From NCBI GenBank assembly GCA_965657645.1, contig CBFHOS010000013.1:1-51552 (forward strand): 51,552 nucleotides of DNA, written 5' to 3'. The DNA comes from CBFHOS01 sp965657645. GTDB lineage: Bacteria > Pseudomonadota > Alphaproteobacteria > Puniceispirillales > Puniceispirillaceae. The notes below the pieces were generated by a model that worked only from the letters and a program-made list of their open reading frames with translations, did not search any database and was not told where the DNA came from. The position numbers were made by a program, and so were the translations under genes. This document shows positions 8,206 through 17,406 of this stretch, in pieces; the stretch's first letter is position 1; each line of letters begins with the position of its first letter.

Positions 8206-10928
8206 TATGCATCCTCGCCATCACCGTCATTTGAACCAGTTTCTGTACCAGGTTCTGTGCCAGATTCAGTATCTGTATCTGTATTTGTTTCGGGTGCATC
8301 ATCAGTTGGTACTACTGTTTCGCCATCTGCACCACCAGTCTTCGCACCATCACTCTCTGTATCATCCTCATCATCATCACTTTCACGGATGAGACCGGCT
8401 GACACGACTTTTTCACTGCCGTCACTCGATACGACGAACAGCTTCACCCCAAGTGTTTTACGGCCGGCAATGCGGATTGAGTCGCCCTCGCCGCCATGAA
8501 CACGGATGCGGATGATCTGGCCCATATTTGTAACCAACATTAATTGGTCTTCTTCAACCACGGCAAAACTCGCCATCACCTTGCCATTACGCTCGCTGAT
8601 TTCGATGTTTGCGACGCCTTGACCACCACGCCCTGATTGGCGGTAATCATTGACTGGCGTACGTTTGCCATAGCCATTTTCGGTGACGGATAGAATGAAT
8701 TCTGATTCTGGGTCGCTGATCACCGACATGGAGACCACGCGGTCATCTCCCAAAAGCTTGATACCGCGAACACCGGTGCTGTCACGGCCGCGGAATACGC
8801 GTACCGCATCGGCGGCAAACCGGATAGCCTTACCGTTGCGTGTCGCCATCAGCACGTCGTTATTCTCGGCGCATGGCTGTACGCCAACCAACTCGTCACC
8901 CTCATCCAGCTTCATGGCGATTTTGCCGTTTCGCTTGATATTGGTGAAATCTGATAGGTTGTTACGGCGCACATTACCCGAAGCGGTGGCGAACATCACA
9001 TTCAGCTCGCTCCAGCTGCTCTCATCTTCAGGCATCGGCATAACGGTATTGATCGTCTCGTCTGGCTCGATCGGCAACAGATTAACCATAGCCTTGCCAA
9101 GCGATTGCGGTGCAGCCTCCGGCAATTTGTAGCATTTCAGCTGATAAACCATGCCCTTTGAGGTGAAAAACAGAATTGGTGTGTGGGTGTTGGTCACGAA
9201 TAGACGTGTGACGAAATCCTCATCACGGGTTTTCATACCGGCACGGCCCTTGCCACCACGGCGCTGGGCGCGATAGATCGACAATGGAACCCGCTTGATA
9301 TAGCCGCGATGGCTCACTGTGACGACCATGTCCTCTTGCTGGATCAGGTCTTCATCATCCTGATCAGCGAGCTGATCGGAAATCTCTGTCCGGCGTGGAT
9401 CGGCAAGGCGCTCTCTGGTGGCCGCTAGCTCTTCAAGCACAACCTGGCTGACGCGTGTGTCAGAGCTCAGAATATCAAGGTAATCAGCGATTTTATCGGC
9501 TAGTTCCTTGGTTTCGTCGGCAAGCTTGTCACGCTCCATGCCAGTAAGGCGTTGCAAGCGCAATTCCAGAATAGCGCGGGCCTGAATTTCGGACAGGTGA
9601 TAATTGCCGTCAATAACCTCATGCCCCGGATCATCGATCAAGGCGATAAAGGCCTCTACATCACGGGCTGGCCATGCTTTCTCGCATAGGCCATTGCGCG
9701 CAGTCTCGGTGTCCGGTGCCTTTTTGATCAGCTCAATGATCTCGTCAATCGAGGCCAGAGCTACCATCAAGCCAGCCAAAATATGGGCACGATCGCGGGC
9801 TTTGCCGAGCAGGAACACGGTGCGCCGCGTAACCACATCCTTACGAAACTCGCAGAATGCGGAGATAACTTCCTTTAGGCCCATCTGGATTGGCCGACCA
9901 CCATTCATCGCCAGCATATTTACCGGGAAGCTGGTTTGCAGGCGGGTATGGCGATAGAGCTGGTTTAGGACCACATCACCGGACGAATCACGCTTGATCT
10001 CGATGACTACGCGCATGCCGGTACGGTCCGATTCGTCACGAATATCGGAAATGCCCTCTAGCGTTTTATGGCGAACCATCTCGCCAATACGCTCCAAGAG
10101 CTGGGCCTTGTTAACCTGATACGGAATTTCGTGGATGATGATTGATTCGCGGTCTTTGCTATTGGTTTGCACCTCAGCCCGCGCCCGCATGATGATCGAG
10201 CCACGTCCGGTGGCATAGGCCTCACGGATGCCGTGGCGACCCATGATCAGTGCCCCGGTCGGAAAGTCTGGTCCGGGCACAATCTCGGTTAGTTCCTCGG
10301 TGGTGATATCAGTGTTGTTGATATAGGCCTCACAGGCGGCAATCACCTCACCCGGATTATGCGGCGGGATGTTCGTGGCCATACCAACGGCGATACCATT
10401 GGCGCCATTAACCAGCAAATTCGGATATTCAGCTGGAAGAACCGTTGGTTCAAGCTGGGTTTCGTCATAGTTCTGGGTAAATTCGACGGTGTTTTTATCG
10501 ATGTCGCGTAACAGGCTTTCGGCCGCGCGTGCCAAACGTGATTCGGTGTAGCGCATCGCCGCCGCCGGATCACCGTCGATCGAACCAAAGTTACCTTGGC
10601 CGTCCACTAATGGCAGGCGCATGGAAAAATCCTGCGCCATGCGAACCATTGCCTCATAAATTGAGCTATCACCATGGGGGTGATAGTTACCCATCACATC
10701 ACCGACAATACGGGCCGATTTGCGCGGGGGCTTGGACCAGTCGTAGCCACCTTCCATCATCGCATAGAGAATGCGCCGGTGAACCGGCTTGAGACCGTCC
10801 CGCACGTCCGGCAGTGCCCGCGATACGATCACGCTCATCGCGTAATCAAGGTATGATTTCCGCATCTCGTCAGAGATCGAGATGGTTGGCATCCTATTGG
10901 CCGGTTCTTGGCTTGTGGTATCACTCAT
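8205..10928 (-). CDS. gyrA: DNA gyrase subunit A
   Basis: The 907-residue breakage-reunion subunit. Catalytic Tyr127 lies in AAAMRYTESRL. The quinolone-determining region reads HPHGDSSIYEAMVRMAQ, with Ser88 and Glu92 at the positions equivalent to E. coli Ser83 and Asp87. The GyrA-box QRRGGKG near residue 560 marks the DNA-wrapping C-terminal beta-pinwheel, which distinguishes it from ParC. After the pinwheel comes an unusual acidic, low-complexity tail of about 60 residues (DDDEDDTESDG..., then TDTDTESGTEPGTETG), longer than the acidic tail of E. coli GyrA. The gene heads a unit with coaD. Confidence 0.98.
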   Translation of the reverse strand: MSDTTSQEPANRMPTISISDEMRKSYLDYAMSVIVSRALPDVRDGLKPVHRRILYAMMEGGYDWSKPPRKSARIVGDVMGNYHPHGDSSIYEAMVRMAQDFSMRLPLVDGQGNFGSIDGDPAAAMRYTESRLARAAESLLRDIDKNTVEFTQNYDETQLEPTVLPAEYPNLLVNGANGIAVGMATNIPPHNPGEVIAACEAYINNTDITTEELTEIVPGPDFPTGALIMGRHGIREAYATGRGSIIMRARAEVQTNSKDRESIIIHEIPYQVNKAQLLERIGEMVRHKTLEGISDIRDESDRTGMRVVIEIKRDSSGDVVLNQLYRHTRLQTSFPVNMLAMNGGRPIQMGLKEVISAFCEFRKDVVTRRTVFLLGKARDRAHILAGLMVALASIDEIIELIKKAPDTETARNGLCEKAWPARDVEAFIALIDDPGHEVIDGNYHLSEIQARAILELRLQRLTGMERDKLADETKELADKIADYLDILSSDTRVSQVVLEELAATRERLADPRRTEISDQLADQDDEDLIQQEDMVVTVSHRGYIKRVPLSIYRAQRRGGKGRAGMKTRDEDFVTRLFVTNTHTPILFFTSKGMVYQLKCYKLPEAAPQSLGKAMVNLLPIEPDETINTVMPMPEDESSWSELNVMFATASGNVRRNNLSDFTNIKRNGKIAMKLDEGDELVGVQPCAENNDVLMATRNGKAIRFAADAVRVFRGRDSTGVRGIKLLGDDRVVSMSVISDPESEFILSVTENGYGKRTPVNDYRQSGRGGQGVANIEISERNGKVMASFAVVEEDQLMLVTNMGQIIRIRVHGGEGDSIRIAGRKTLGVKLFVVSSDGSEKVVSAGLIRESDDDEDDTESDGAKTGGADGETVVPTDDAPETNTDTDTESGTEPGTETGSNDGDGEDA

Positions 10929-11037
10929 AAATGGTCATATCCTGCATTGTGCCGCTGTCGTTATCGTTCGCGGCGCCTTCAACACAATATATATACCACA
11001 GCATGGCCGAAAAACACTAAATATAGTTACGAAACGG

Positions 11038-11073
11038 TGAAAAAAAATGGCATCCGGAACGCGCCGAATGCCA
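11038..11073 (-). terminator. Rho-independent terminator of ssb
   Basis: On the minus strand, downstream of the ssb stop, a 9-bp stem (11064-11072 with 11049-11057, one G-T pair) with loop CGCGTT is followed by an 8-base T-run. It ends the ssb transcript before the gyrA start. The rest of the 174-bp gap should hold the gyrA promoter; I could not place it with confidence. Confidence 0.85.
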
Positions 11074-11102
11074 ATTTGAATTTGGAAATTTAACCTATTG
11101 AT

Positions 11103-11633
11103 TTAGAACGGAATATCGTCATCTAATCCGCTTGAATCACGCATTGGTGGTGGGGTGGCTGGAGATTGGTTCATATTATCACCACCGCCGCCATAGCCGC
11201 CGCCCATTCCGGCGTCCATTCCGCCGCCCATTCCGCCGCTAGAATCAGCGATTGCACCGCCGCCCATGCCACCAGAATCACCGCGACCACCAAGCAAGGT
11301 CATCTCGCCGCGATAGCGTTGTAGGACGACTTCAGTGGTATATTTTTCAACACCTTGCTGGTCAGTCCATTTGCGAGTCTGAAGCTGGCCCTCGATATAG
11401 ACGTTAGAGCCTTTGCGCAAATATTGCTCAGCGATACGACCAAGGTTTTCATTGAACACAACGACGCGATGCCATTCGGTCTTTTCACGCTGTTCGCCGG
11501 AGTTTTTATCCTTCCAGCGTTCAGAGGTCGCAATCGACAGGGTTACGATTTTTGCCCCATCTTGCGTACTGCGGACTTCTGGATCACGGCCCAAATTACC
11601 AACCAGAATCACTTTATTTACACTGCCTGCCAT
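11103..11633 (-). CDS. ssb: Single-stranded DNA-binding protein
   Basis: SSB binds single-stranded DNA in replication, repair and recombination. The OB-fold spans about residues 4-110 (VNKVILVGNLGRDPEVR, then WHRVVVFN, YIEGQLQTRKW). A flexible Gly/Met-rich linker follows (GGMGGG repeats), then the conserved acidic tip DDDIPF that recruits partner proteins. ATG 11633 (176 residues, MAGSVNKV) is preferred: the upstream ATG 11654 would add MQRSASA, and its coding sequence itself contains AGGAG, well placed as the ribosome-binding site for 11633. It is divergent from uvrA, a common arrangement. Confidence 0.95.
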   Translation of the reverse strand: MAGSVNKVILVGNLGRDPEVRSTQDGAKIVTLSIATSERWKDKNSGEQREKTEWHRVVVFNENLGRIAEQYLRKGSNVYIEGQLQTRKWTDQQGVEKYTTEVVLQRYRGEMTLLGGRGDSGGMGGGAIADSSGGMGGGMDAGMGGGYGGGGDNMNQSPATPPPMRDSSGLDDDIPF

Positions 11634-11792
11634 GGCTGATGCGCTCCTTTGCATGAAATAGCGAGAAAAAAGACGGAAAATAGCCCGCGAAGGCCTTTAG
11701 ATTAGCCACCGCAATCATCATATGACAAGGTGTAAAATGAGCACCGCGGTTATCCGGCGCGCTGGCTGGGCATTGTGTCGACTTTGCCCTTG

Positions 11793-11822
11793 GCGTGAAT
11801 GGTCTGTGCGTGAATGGTCTGT
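11793..11822. repeat. 15-bp tandem direct repeat upstream of uvrA
   Basis: The unit GCGTGAATGGTCTGT occurs twice head to tail (11793-11807 and 11808-11822), 34 bp before the uvrA start in the ssb-uvrA divergent region. It could be a pair of binding sites or a replication-slippage duplication. I saw no alphaproteobacterial LexA box of the GTTC-N7-GTTC type in this intergenic region. Confidence 0.8.
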
Positions 11823-11855
11823 TAATAATCTTGAATGTGGGTAACACGTTAAATC

Positions 11856-14800
11856 ATGCCGAATGAAACCAAAAAGACTGCAGCAAACACGCCGGGAAAC
11901 CACGAGCAAGCCGCACCCGCTAATAAATCTATGTCCAAGCCCGGAGCCAAATCTAAGCCCGGAGCCAAGTCCAAGCAAAGCGGCGTGTTTCCGCCCGTGG
12001 ATAATGCGAAACATGCTGGGACAGAGCCAAAGGTCATTGCCGTGCGTGGTGCGCGTGAGCATAACCTAGCCGATGTCAGCATAGATTTGCCACGTGACCA
12101 GTTGGTTGTTCTGACCGGCCTATCTGGGTCTGGAAAGTCATCGCTAGCATTTGATACGATCTATGCCGAAGGCCAGCGCCGCTATGTCGAATCACTATCA
12201 GCCTATGCGCGGCAATTTTTGGAAATGATGCAAAAGCCGGATGTTGATCTGATTGAAGGTCTATCACCGGCGATTTCGATTGAACAAAAGACCACATCAC
12301 GCAATCCGCGCTCCACAGTCGGCACGGTTACCGAGATTTACGATTATATGCGTTTGTTATGGGCCCGAATCGGGGTGCCTTATTCCCCCGCTACCGGCCT
12401 GCCGATCAAAAGCCAAACCGTTAGCCAGATGGTTGATATCTTGTTGGCGATGGAGGATGGCACTAGGTTTTACCTGCTGGCGCCGATTGTGCGCGGGCGT
12501 AAGGGCGAATATCGCAAGGAATTGTCAGAGTTTCACCGCAAGGGCTTTAGCCGGGTCCGCATTGATGGTGAGATGTATGATCTGGACGACACCCCTACCC
12601 TCGATAAAAAGCGCAAGCATGACATTGAAATTGTCGTTGATCGCTTGGTGGTTAAAGGCGATCCGGATGAACTTGCGACCCGCTTTGCAGATTCGTTGGA
12701 AACGGCGCTTGGTCTAACCGAGGGCTTGGCCTTTGCCGATAATGCTGACACTGGTGAGCGAACCGTGTTTTCGGCTAATTTTGCCTGTCCTGAATCAGGC
12801 TTTACGATTGACGAGATCGAGCCGCGGCTATTTTCCTTTAACAACCCGTTTGGTGCGTGCCCGTCCTGTGATGGTTTAGGCGTGAGCAGCCATTTTGATG
12901 AACAGCTGGTTGTGCCGGATAATCTGCTAACCCTGCGCGGCGGTGCATTAGCCCCGTGGTCATCGAGTTCTTCGCGCTATTACATCCAAACACTGGAATC
13001 TCTGGCCCGCCAGTTCAATTTTTCGCTCGATATTCCCTTTGGTGAACTTGACGAAGACACCCGCTCTATCATCCTGCATGGCACTGGCAAAGTACCGGTC
13101 ACTATGGAATTTGATGATGGTGTGCGTTCATACCGTACCAGCAAGCCATTCGAAGGGATCATGCCCAATCTGGCACGGCGTTACCGCGAGACGGATTCGT
13201 CTTGGGTGCGCGAGGAAATGGAAAAATTCAGAGCCAACCACCCGTGTGATGATTGCGGCGGCAAGCGCCTAAAGGCAGAATCGCTGGCGGTTAAAGTCGA
13301 TATGAAGGATATCTCTGACATTGCGCGCCTGTCGATTGGTGACGCGCGACAATGGTTTGAGGATCTTAGCGTAAAGCTACAGGGGCAAGAATCTGAAATC
13401 GCCGCGCGGATTTTGAAAGAAATCAACGAACGGCTAGGTTTCCTTGTGAATGTCGGCTTGAATTATTTGTCGATGGCACGCAATTCAGGAACGCTATCGG
13501 GCGGTGAAAGCCAGCGTATCCGGTTGGCCTCACAGATTGGTTCTGGCCTAACCGGCGTTCTCTATGTGCTTGATGAGCCGTCAATCGGTCTGCACCAACG
13601 GGACAATGACCGGCTGTTATCAACGCTCGTGCGGTTGCGCGATCTGGGCAATACAGTGCTTGTTGTGGAGCATGATGAGGATTCTATCCGTCTGGCGGAT
13701 TATGTTGTGGATATGGGGCCTGGCGCCGGTGTTCATGGTGGTCATGTGGTGGCGGCGGGAACGCCGGATCAGGTGATTAATAACCCAGAATCGCTAACAG
13801 GCCGTTATCTGTCAGGCGATCTTGAGATCAGCATTCCAAAGAACCGCCGAAAAGCAAAGAAAGGTCGTGTAATCAAGGTTATAGAGGCCAATGGTAACAA
13901 TCTGCATAATGTTAGTGTTGAGTTCCCATTAGGGATTTTAACCTGCGTAACCGGTGTTTCTGGCGGTGGTAAATCCACTTTGGTTCTGGAAACATTGTGG
14001 AAATCGCTGGCCCGTCGGTTACACAAAGCACGCGAGATGGCCGCCCCGCACAAAGCCATTCATGGCGCGGAGTTTCTTGATAAGGTGGTGGATATTGATC
14101 AATCGCCAATTGGCCGCACGCCGCGCTCTAATCCGGCTACCTATACCGGTGCCTTCACCCCTATTCGTGAATGGTTTGCCGGCCTGCCTGAGGCTAAGGC
14201 CCGAGGTTATGCGCCGGGCCGTTTCTCGTTTAACGTAAAAGGTGGTCGCTGTGAGGCGTGTCAGGGTGATGGTCTGATCAAGATCGAAATGCACTTCTTG
14301 CCTGATGTTTATGTGACCTGTGATAGCTGTAAAGGCAAACGCTACAACCGTGAGACGCTCGAAATCACCTTCCGCGGCAAATCCATTGCCAATGTACTGG
14401 AAATGACAGTTGAGGAAGGTGTTGAGTTCTTTAAGGCGGTTCCGGCCATTCGTGAAAAGCTGGAAACCATGTTGCGTGTGGGCCTTGGCTATGTGCGCAT
14501 CGGCCAACAGGCAACAACGCTATCGGGCGGTGAGGCCCAGCGGGTCAAGCTATCCAAGGAATTGTCACGCCGGGCGACTGGCCGCACTATCTATATCCTT
14601 GATGAGCCAACAACTGGCCTGCATTTCCATGACATTGCCAAGCTATTGGAGGTGTTGCAGGAACTGGTTGATCAGGGCAACACGGTGATTGTCATCGAGC
14701 ATAATATGGATGTGATCAAAACCGCGGATTGGGTGATTGATCTTGGGCCAGAGGGCGGCGATGGCGGCGGCTTGATTGTTGCTGAGGGTACGCCCGAGGA

Positions 14801-14864
14801 TGTGGCAAAGACCGCTGGATCACATACTGGCGAGTATCTCGCCCGCATTTTTGATAATAAATAA
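11856..14864 (+). CDS. uvrA: UvrABC excinuclease subunit A
   Basis: The 1002-residue damage-sensing ATPase of nucleotide excision repair. First Walker A GLSGSGKS is at residues 88-95. Zinc-finger cysteines appear as CPSCDGLG and CDDCGG in the first half and as CEACQGDG and CDSCKG in the second. Signatures are LSGGESQRIRLASQIG and LSGGEAQRVKLSKEL, and the second Walker A is GVSGGGKS. About 58 extra N-terminal residues are low-complexity and basic, with a duplicated KPGAKS; E. coli UvrA is 940 residues. ATG 11856 has no strong Shine-Dalgarno. An in-frame ATG at 11931 is possible, but it also lacks one and would still leave part of the extension. Confidence 0.96.
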   Translation: MPNETKKTAANTPGNHEQAAPANKSMSKPGAKSKPGAKSKQSGVFPPVDNAKHAGTEPKVIAVRGAREHNLADVSIDLPRDQLVVLTGLSGSGKSSLAFDTIYAEGQRRYVESLSAYARQFLEMMQKPDVDLIEGLSPAISIEQKTTSRNPRSTVGTVTEIYDYMRLLWARIGVPYSPATGLPIKSQTVSQMVDILLAMEDGTRFYLLAPIVRGRKGEYRKELSEFHRKGFSRVRIDGEMYDLDDTPTLDKKRKHDIEIVVDRLVVKGDPDELATRFADSLETALGLTEGLAFADNADTGERTVFSANFACPESGFTIDEIEPRLFSFNNPFGACPSCDGLGVSSHFDEQLVVPDNLLTLRGGALAPWSSSSSRYYIQTLESLARQFNFSLDIPFGELDEDTRSIILHGTGKVPVTMEFDDGVRSYRTSKPFEGIMPNLARRYRETDSSWVREEMEKFRANHPCDDCGGKRLKAESLAVKVDMKDISDIARLSIGDARQWFEDLSVKLQGQESEIAARILKEINERLGFLVNVGLNYLSMARNSGTLSGGESQRIRLASQIGSGLTGVLYVLDEPSIGLHQRDNDRLLSTLVRLRDLGNTVLVVEHDEDSIRLADYVVDMGPGAGVHGGHVVAAGTPDQVINNPESLTGRYLSGDLEISIPKNRRKAKKGRVIKVIEANGNNLHNVSVEFPLGILTCVTGVSGGGKSTLVLETLWKSLARRLHKAREMAAPHKAIHGAEFLDKVVDIDQSPIGRTPRSNPATYTGAFTPIREWFAGLPEAKARGYAPGRFSFNVKGGRCEACQGDGLIKIEMHFLPDVYVTCDSCKGKRYNRETLEITFRGKSIANVLEMTVEEGVEFFKAVPAIREKLETMLRVGLGYVRIGQQATTLSGGEAQRVKLSKELSRRATGRTIYILDEPTTGLHFHDIAKLLEVLQELVDQGNTVIVIEHNMDVIKTADWVIDLGPEGGDGGGLIVAEGTPEDVAKTAGSHTGEYLARIFDNK
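11937..11972. repeat. 18-bp in-frame tandem repeat in uvrA
   Basis: Two adjacent 18-bp units, AAGCCCGGAGCCAAATCT and AAGCCCGGAGCCAAGTCC, encode the duplicated KPGAKS of the UvrA N-terminal extension. Confidence 0.85.
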
Positions 14865-14920
14865 CGCAGTAGCGTGCTATGCATGGCCGGATTTTGGGAT
14901 CAGACCGGTTAGAGGGTAAA

Positions 14921-16285
14921 ATGAGTCAATCAACTGATAAAGCTGTTCATGTAATTGGCGGTGGCCTTGCCGGTAGTGAAGCGGCTTTTCAAATTGCGGA
15001 AAAAGGCATTCCGGTAATTCTGTATGAAATGCGCCCACAGCGTATGACTGACGCGCATCAAGGCGAAGGTCTGGCCGAGCTGGTATGTTCTAACTCATTC
15101 CGCTCTGACGATGCGACCAGCAATGCGGTCGGTGTTCTGCATGAAGAAATGCGGATCATGAATTCGATCATCATTACCTCTGCAGACACGCATAAAGTCC
15201 CGGCTGGCGGCGCGTTAGCCGTTGACCGTGATGGATTTTCCGCGGCTGTGGAGGAACGCTTAAAGGCGCACCCTTTGGTCACGATTGAACGCCGCGAAGT
15301 GCCGCAAATTCCCGATGAGTGGGAACAGGTTATTGTCGCAACTGGGCCATTAACATCGCCGTCACTAGCAGAACAGGTGCGCGACCTTGGCGGTGAGGCT
15401 GATTTGGCATTTTTCGATGCGATCGCGCCGATTATCCATTTTGACACGATTGATCTGGATGTGGCGTGGTTCCAATCCCGCTATGACAAATCGACCGATG
15501 GCGGTGACGGCAAGGACTACATCAATTGCCCGCTGAACAAAGAACAATATGAAACATTCATTGATGATCTGACATCTGGCGAAAAGATGTCGTTCAAGGA
15601 ATGGGAAGAGAACACGCCGTATTTTGACGGTTGTATGCCCATCGAGGTGATGGCCTCTCGTGGCCGTGAAACACTCCGTTTTGGCCCGATGAAGCCTGTT
15701 GGCCTAACCAACGCGCATGATGGTTCTCGGCCTCATGCGGTGATCCAGCTACGTCAAGATAACGCGCTCGGTACGCTCTATAATATGGTTGGGTTCCAAA
15801 CAAAGCTGAAATATGGCGAACAGACACGGATATTTAACTCGATCCCGGGTTTGGAAAAGGCGCAATTCGCCCGGCTCGGCGGTTTGCATCGCAATACATT
15901 CATTAATTCGCCGCGTTTGCTCGATAAACAACTCCGCATGAACGCGCGGCCGGGTGTGCGCTTCGCCGGCCAGATTACCGGTGTTGAAGGCTATATCGAG
16001 TCGGCGGCTATTGGCATGATGGCTGGATTAATGGCGGCCGCGGAAATGCGCGGTGAGACATGGAATCCGCCGCCTGTTGATACCGCGCATGGTGCATTAT
16101 TGGTGCATATCACTGGCGGGGCGATGGCTGACACTTTCCAACCGATGAATGTGAATTTTGGCCTGTTCCCTGATATCCAGCCGCCTGAAGGCCAGCGTAA
16201 ATTGCGCGGGCGTGATCGCAAGCTAGCCTATGCCAAACGCGCCCTCACCTCGTTTAGAGAATGGGCCGCAAAAACGAGCCAATAG
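14921..16285 (+). CDS. trmFO: Folate-dependent tRNA (uracil-54-C5)-methyltransferase
   Basis: TrmFO makes ribothymidine at position 54 of tRNAs using methylene-tetrahydrofolate and FAD. The 454-residue protein starts with the FAD-binding motif VIGGGLAGSEAA and then YEMRPQ, AELVCSNSFRSDD and PAGGALAVDRDGFS, all diagnostic of the TrmFO/Gid family. The C-terminal part has GQITGVEGYIESAA and the folate-site region. ATG 14921 is chosen because GAGGG lies just upstream and translation then begins at the usual position; an ORF start at 14879 would add 14 unmatched residues. It follows uvrA by 56 bp and is convergent with the next gene. Confidence 0.96.
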   Translation: MSQSTDKAVHVIGGGLAGSEAAFQIAEKGIPVILYEMRPQRMTDAHQGEGLAELVCSNSFRSDDATSNAVGVLHEEMRIMNSIIITSADTHKVPAGGALAVDRDGFSAAVEERLKAHPLVTIERREVPQIPDEWEQVIVATGPLTSPSLAEQVRDLGGEADLAFFDAIAPIIHFDTIDLDVAWFQSRYDKSTDGGDGKDYINCPLNKEQYETFIDDLTSGEKMSFKEWEENTPYFDGCMPIEVMASRGRETLRFGPMKPVGLTNAHDGSRPHAVIQLRQDNALGTLYNMVGFQTKLKYGEQTRIFNSIPGLEKAQFARLGGLHRNTFINSPRLLDKQLRMNARPGVRFAGQITGVEGYIESAAIGMMAGLMAAAEMRGETWNPPPVDTAHGALLVHITGGAMADTFQPMNVNFGLFPDIQPPEGQRKLRGRDRKLAYAKRALTSFREWAAKTSQ

Positions 16286-16288
16286 CAA

Positions 16289-16951
16289 TCAGGATTTTAT
16301 GCGCCACCACAGCATCCGCCAGATCAATAGTGGATCATCGGATTCTGTCATCGGGTTATGGTGCCAATAGCGGATCATTTTTTCGGCTATTGTGATGAAT
16401 TTTGGCAGGCTTTGCGCGTTGCCCTGCAATTCTATTGTGATTGGTTTTAGCCGGTCCTGTGGGTCGCGCAATAGGCGCATGAAACACATTGCGATCTGGG
16501 TTATGTCACGCGCCTCATAGGCGTTAGCACCGCGTGTTATAATCTTGGCGATCAATTGCCAACACCCGCCCCAACATAAAAATGGGTCAAGATCACCATC
16601 GCCAACACGGTCTTGCCATCCTTCAATCATCTCGGCCAGTTCATCATGACTAACAAGGTTGCTAGCCATATGGGTCTGGAAACGCGCGACCAGCGGTACT
16701 TTGCTTGTGCTTGGGGCACTCTTTGGGTCTTGATTAGTGGCTGAAATATTGGCTGTGGTCATTTCATCGCGCCACCATTGCAAGCGGATCGCCGCCAGCA
16801 TTACTTCACTGGGGATATGGATGGCATTATCGAGTTCGAAACCGAGCAGGAACAAATCCGCGCAAAGATCGCGGGTTTTTGCCGGTGTGAATAACAGCAA
16901 AAACGCTAGATCGCGATTGTTATTACGTAATTCCTGCCAGCCGCCGATCAT
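16289..16951 (-). CDS. Squalene/phytoene-synthase-like protein (NDUFAF6-type)
   Basis: A 220-residue protein of the trans-isoprenyl diphosphate synthase superfamily: it begins with a helix holding NNNRDLAFLLLFTP and carries FELDNAIHIPSEVMLAAIRL followed by QWWRDEM, the pattern shared by bacterial squalene/phytoene-synthase-like proteins and mitochondrial complex I assembly factor NDUFAF6. The aspartate-rich motifs required for prenyl condensation are not evident, so carotenoid or squalene synthesis is unlikely; this is inference. The frame is open further upstream (to 17026), but ATG 16951, eight bases after the stop of the Mth938-like gene, fits the family start. It is translated behind that gene and secDF. 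Confidence 0.75.
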   Translation of the reverse strand: MIGGWQELRNNNRDLAFLLLFTPAKTRDLCADLFLLGFELDNAIHIPSEVMLAAIRLQWWRDEMTTANISATNQDPKSAPSTSKVPLVARFQTHMASNLVSHDELAEMIEGWQDRVGDGDLDPFLCWGGCWQLIAKIITRGANAYEARDITQIAMCFMRLLRDPQDRLKPITIELQGNAQSLPKFITIAEKMIRYWHHNPMTESDDPLLIWRMLWWRIKS

Positions 16952-16959
16952 GCTCTGGC

Positions 16960-17340
16960 CTAGATAGCGATGAGGCCGACAGCAGCGTCGCGGCCTTCGC
17001 TCATCAATACATTCCATGTGCGGCATGCCGACGGTGTCGACATAAGCTCTAGATTAATCCCATGCGCCTTTAGATCGTTTGATAACGCGCTGAATTGATG
17101 CATTGGGGCACCCCCTACCCCCAACAGGAATAGTGGCGGCGGTGTCTCGCCCAATAAAGGGGCTAGATCACTAAAGCGCAAATCATCAATGTTGGGATGG
17201 TTCCATTCATGGGCGGAGCGTGTCAGCAAAAGTAAATCGCCCTTATACCGGTTACCGGTGACCCGAAAGCCACCCTCACCATAACCATGGATCAGTTGCA
17301 GATCACTGGCGGCTTTAAGGTCTTTTACTTCTACTTTCAT
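16960..17340 (-). CDS. Mth938-like domain protein (NDUFAF3-type)
   Basis: A 126-residue small alpha/beta protein. The family features are IHGYGEGGFRVTGNRYKGDLLLL near the start, a central LFLLGVGGAPM and a C-terminal STPSACRTWNVLMSEGRDAA, matching Mth938-like (DUF498) proteins, which include mitochondrial complex I assembly factor NDUFAF3. ATG 17340 is preferred to an upstream in-frame GTG at 17352. It lies 66 bp after secF in the same direction. The neighbourhood of secDF is known for this family and suggests a role in inserting or assembling membrane complexes. The exact reaction, if any, is unknown. Confidence 0.85.
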   Translation of the reverse strand: MKVEVKDLKAASDLQLIHGYGEGGFRVTGNRYKGDLLLLTRSAHEWNHPNIDDLRFSDLAPLLGETPPPLFLLGVGGAPMHQFSALSNDLKAHGINLELMSTPSACRTWNVLMSEGRDAAVGLIAI

Positions 17341-17406
17341 GCCTTGTCTCACGCATTGATTATGGCCTGTTGGCCGGTATGGGCACTGGCCTCGTTTGGG
17401 TTTTGA

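Noticed and set aside
8205..10928. Quinolone-resistance substitution in GyrA
   Set aside because: Ser88 at the main resistance position is the susceptible-type residue; Glu92 at the Asp position is a conservative natural variant and not evidence of selection.
14019..14507. 162-residue minus-strand ORF inside uvrA
   Set aside because: Shadow of the UvrA second half, including its zinc-finger region.
16289..17026. Longer version of the phytoene-synthase-like protein starting at 17026
   Set aside because: The extra 25 residues overlap the Mth938-like gene, are Arg/Cys-rich and do not match the family; ATG 16951 fits better.
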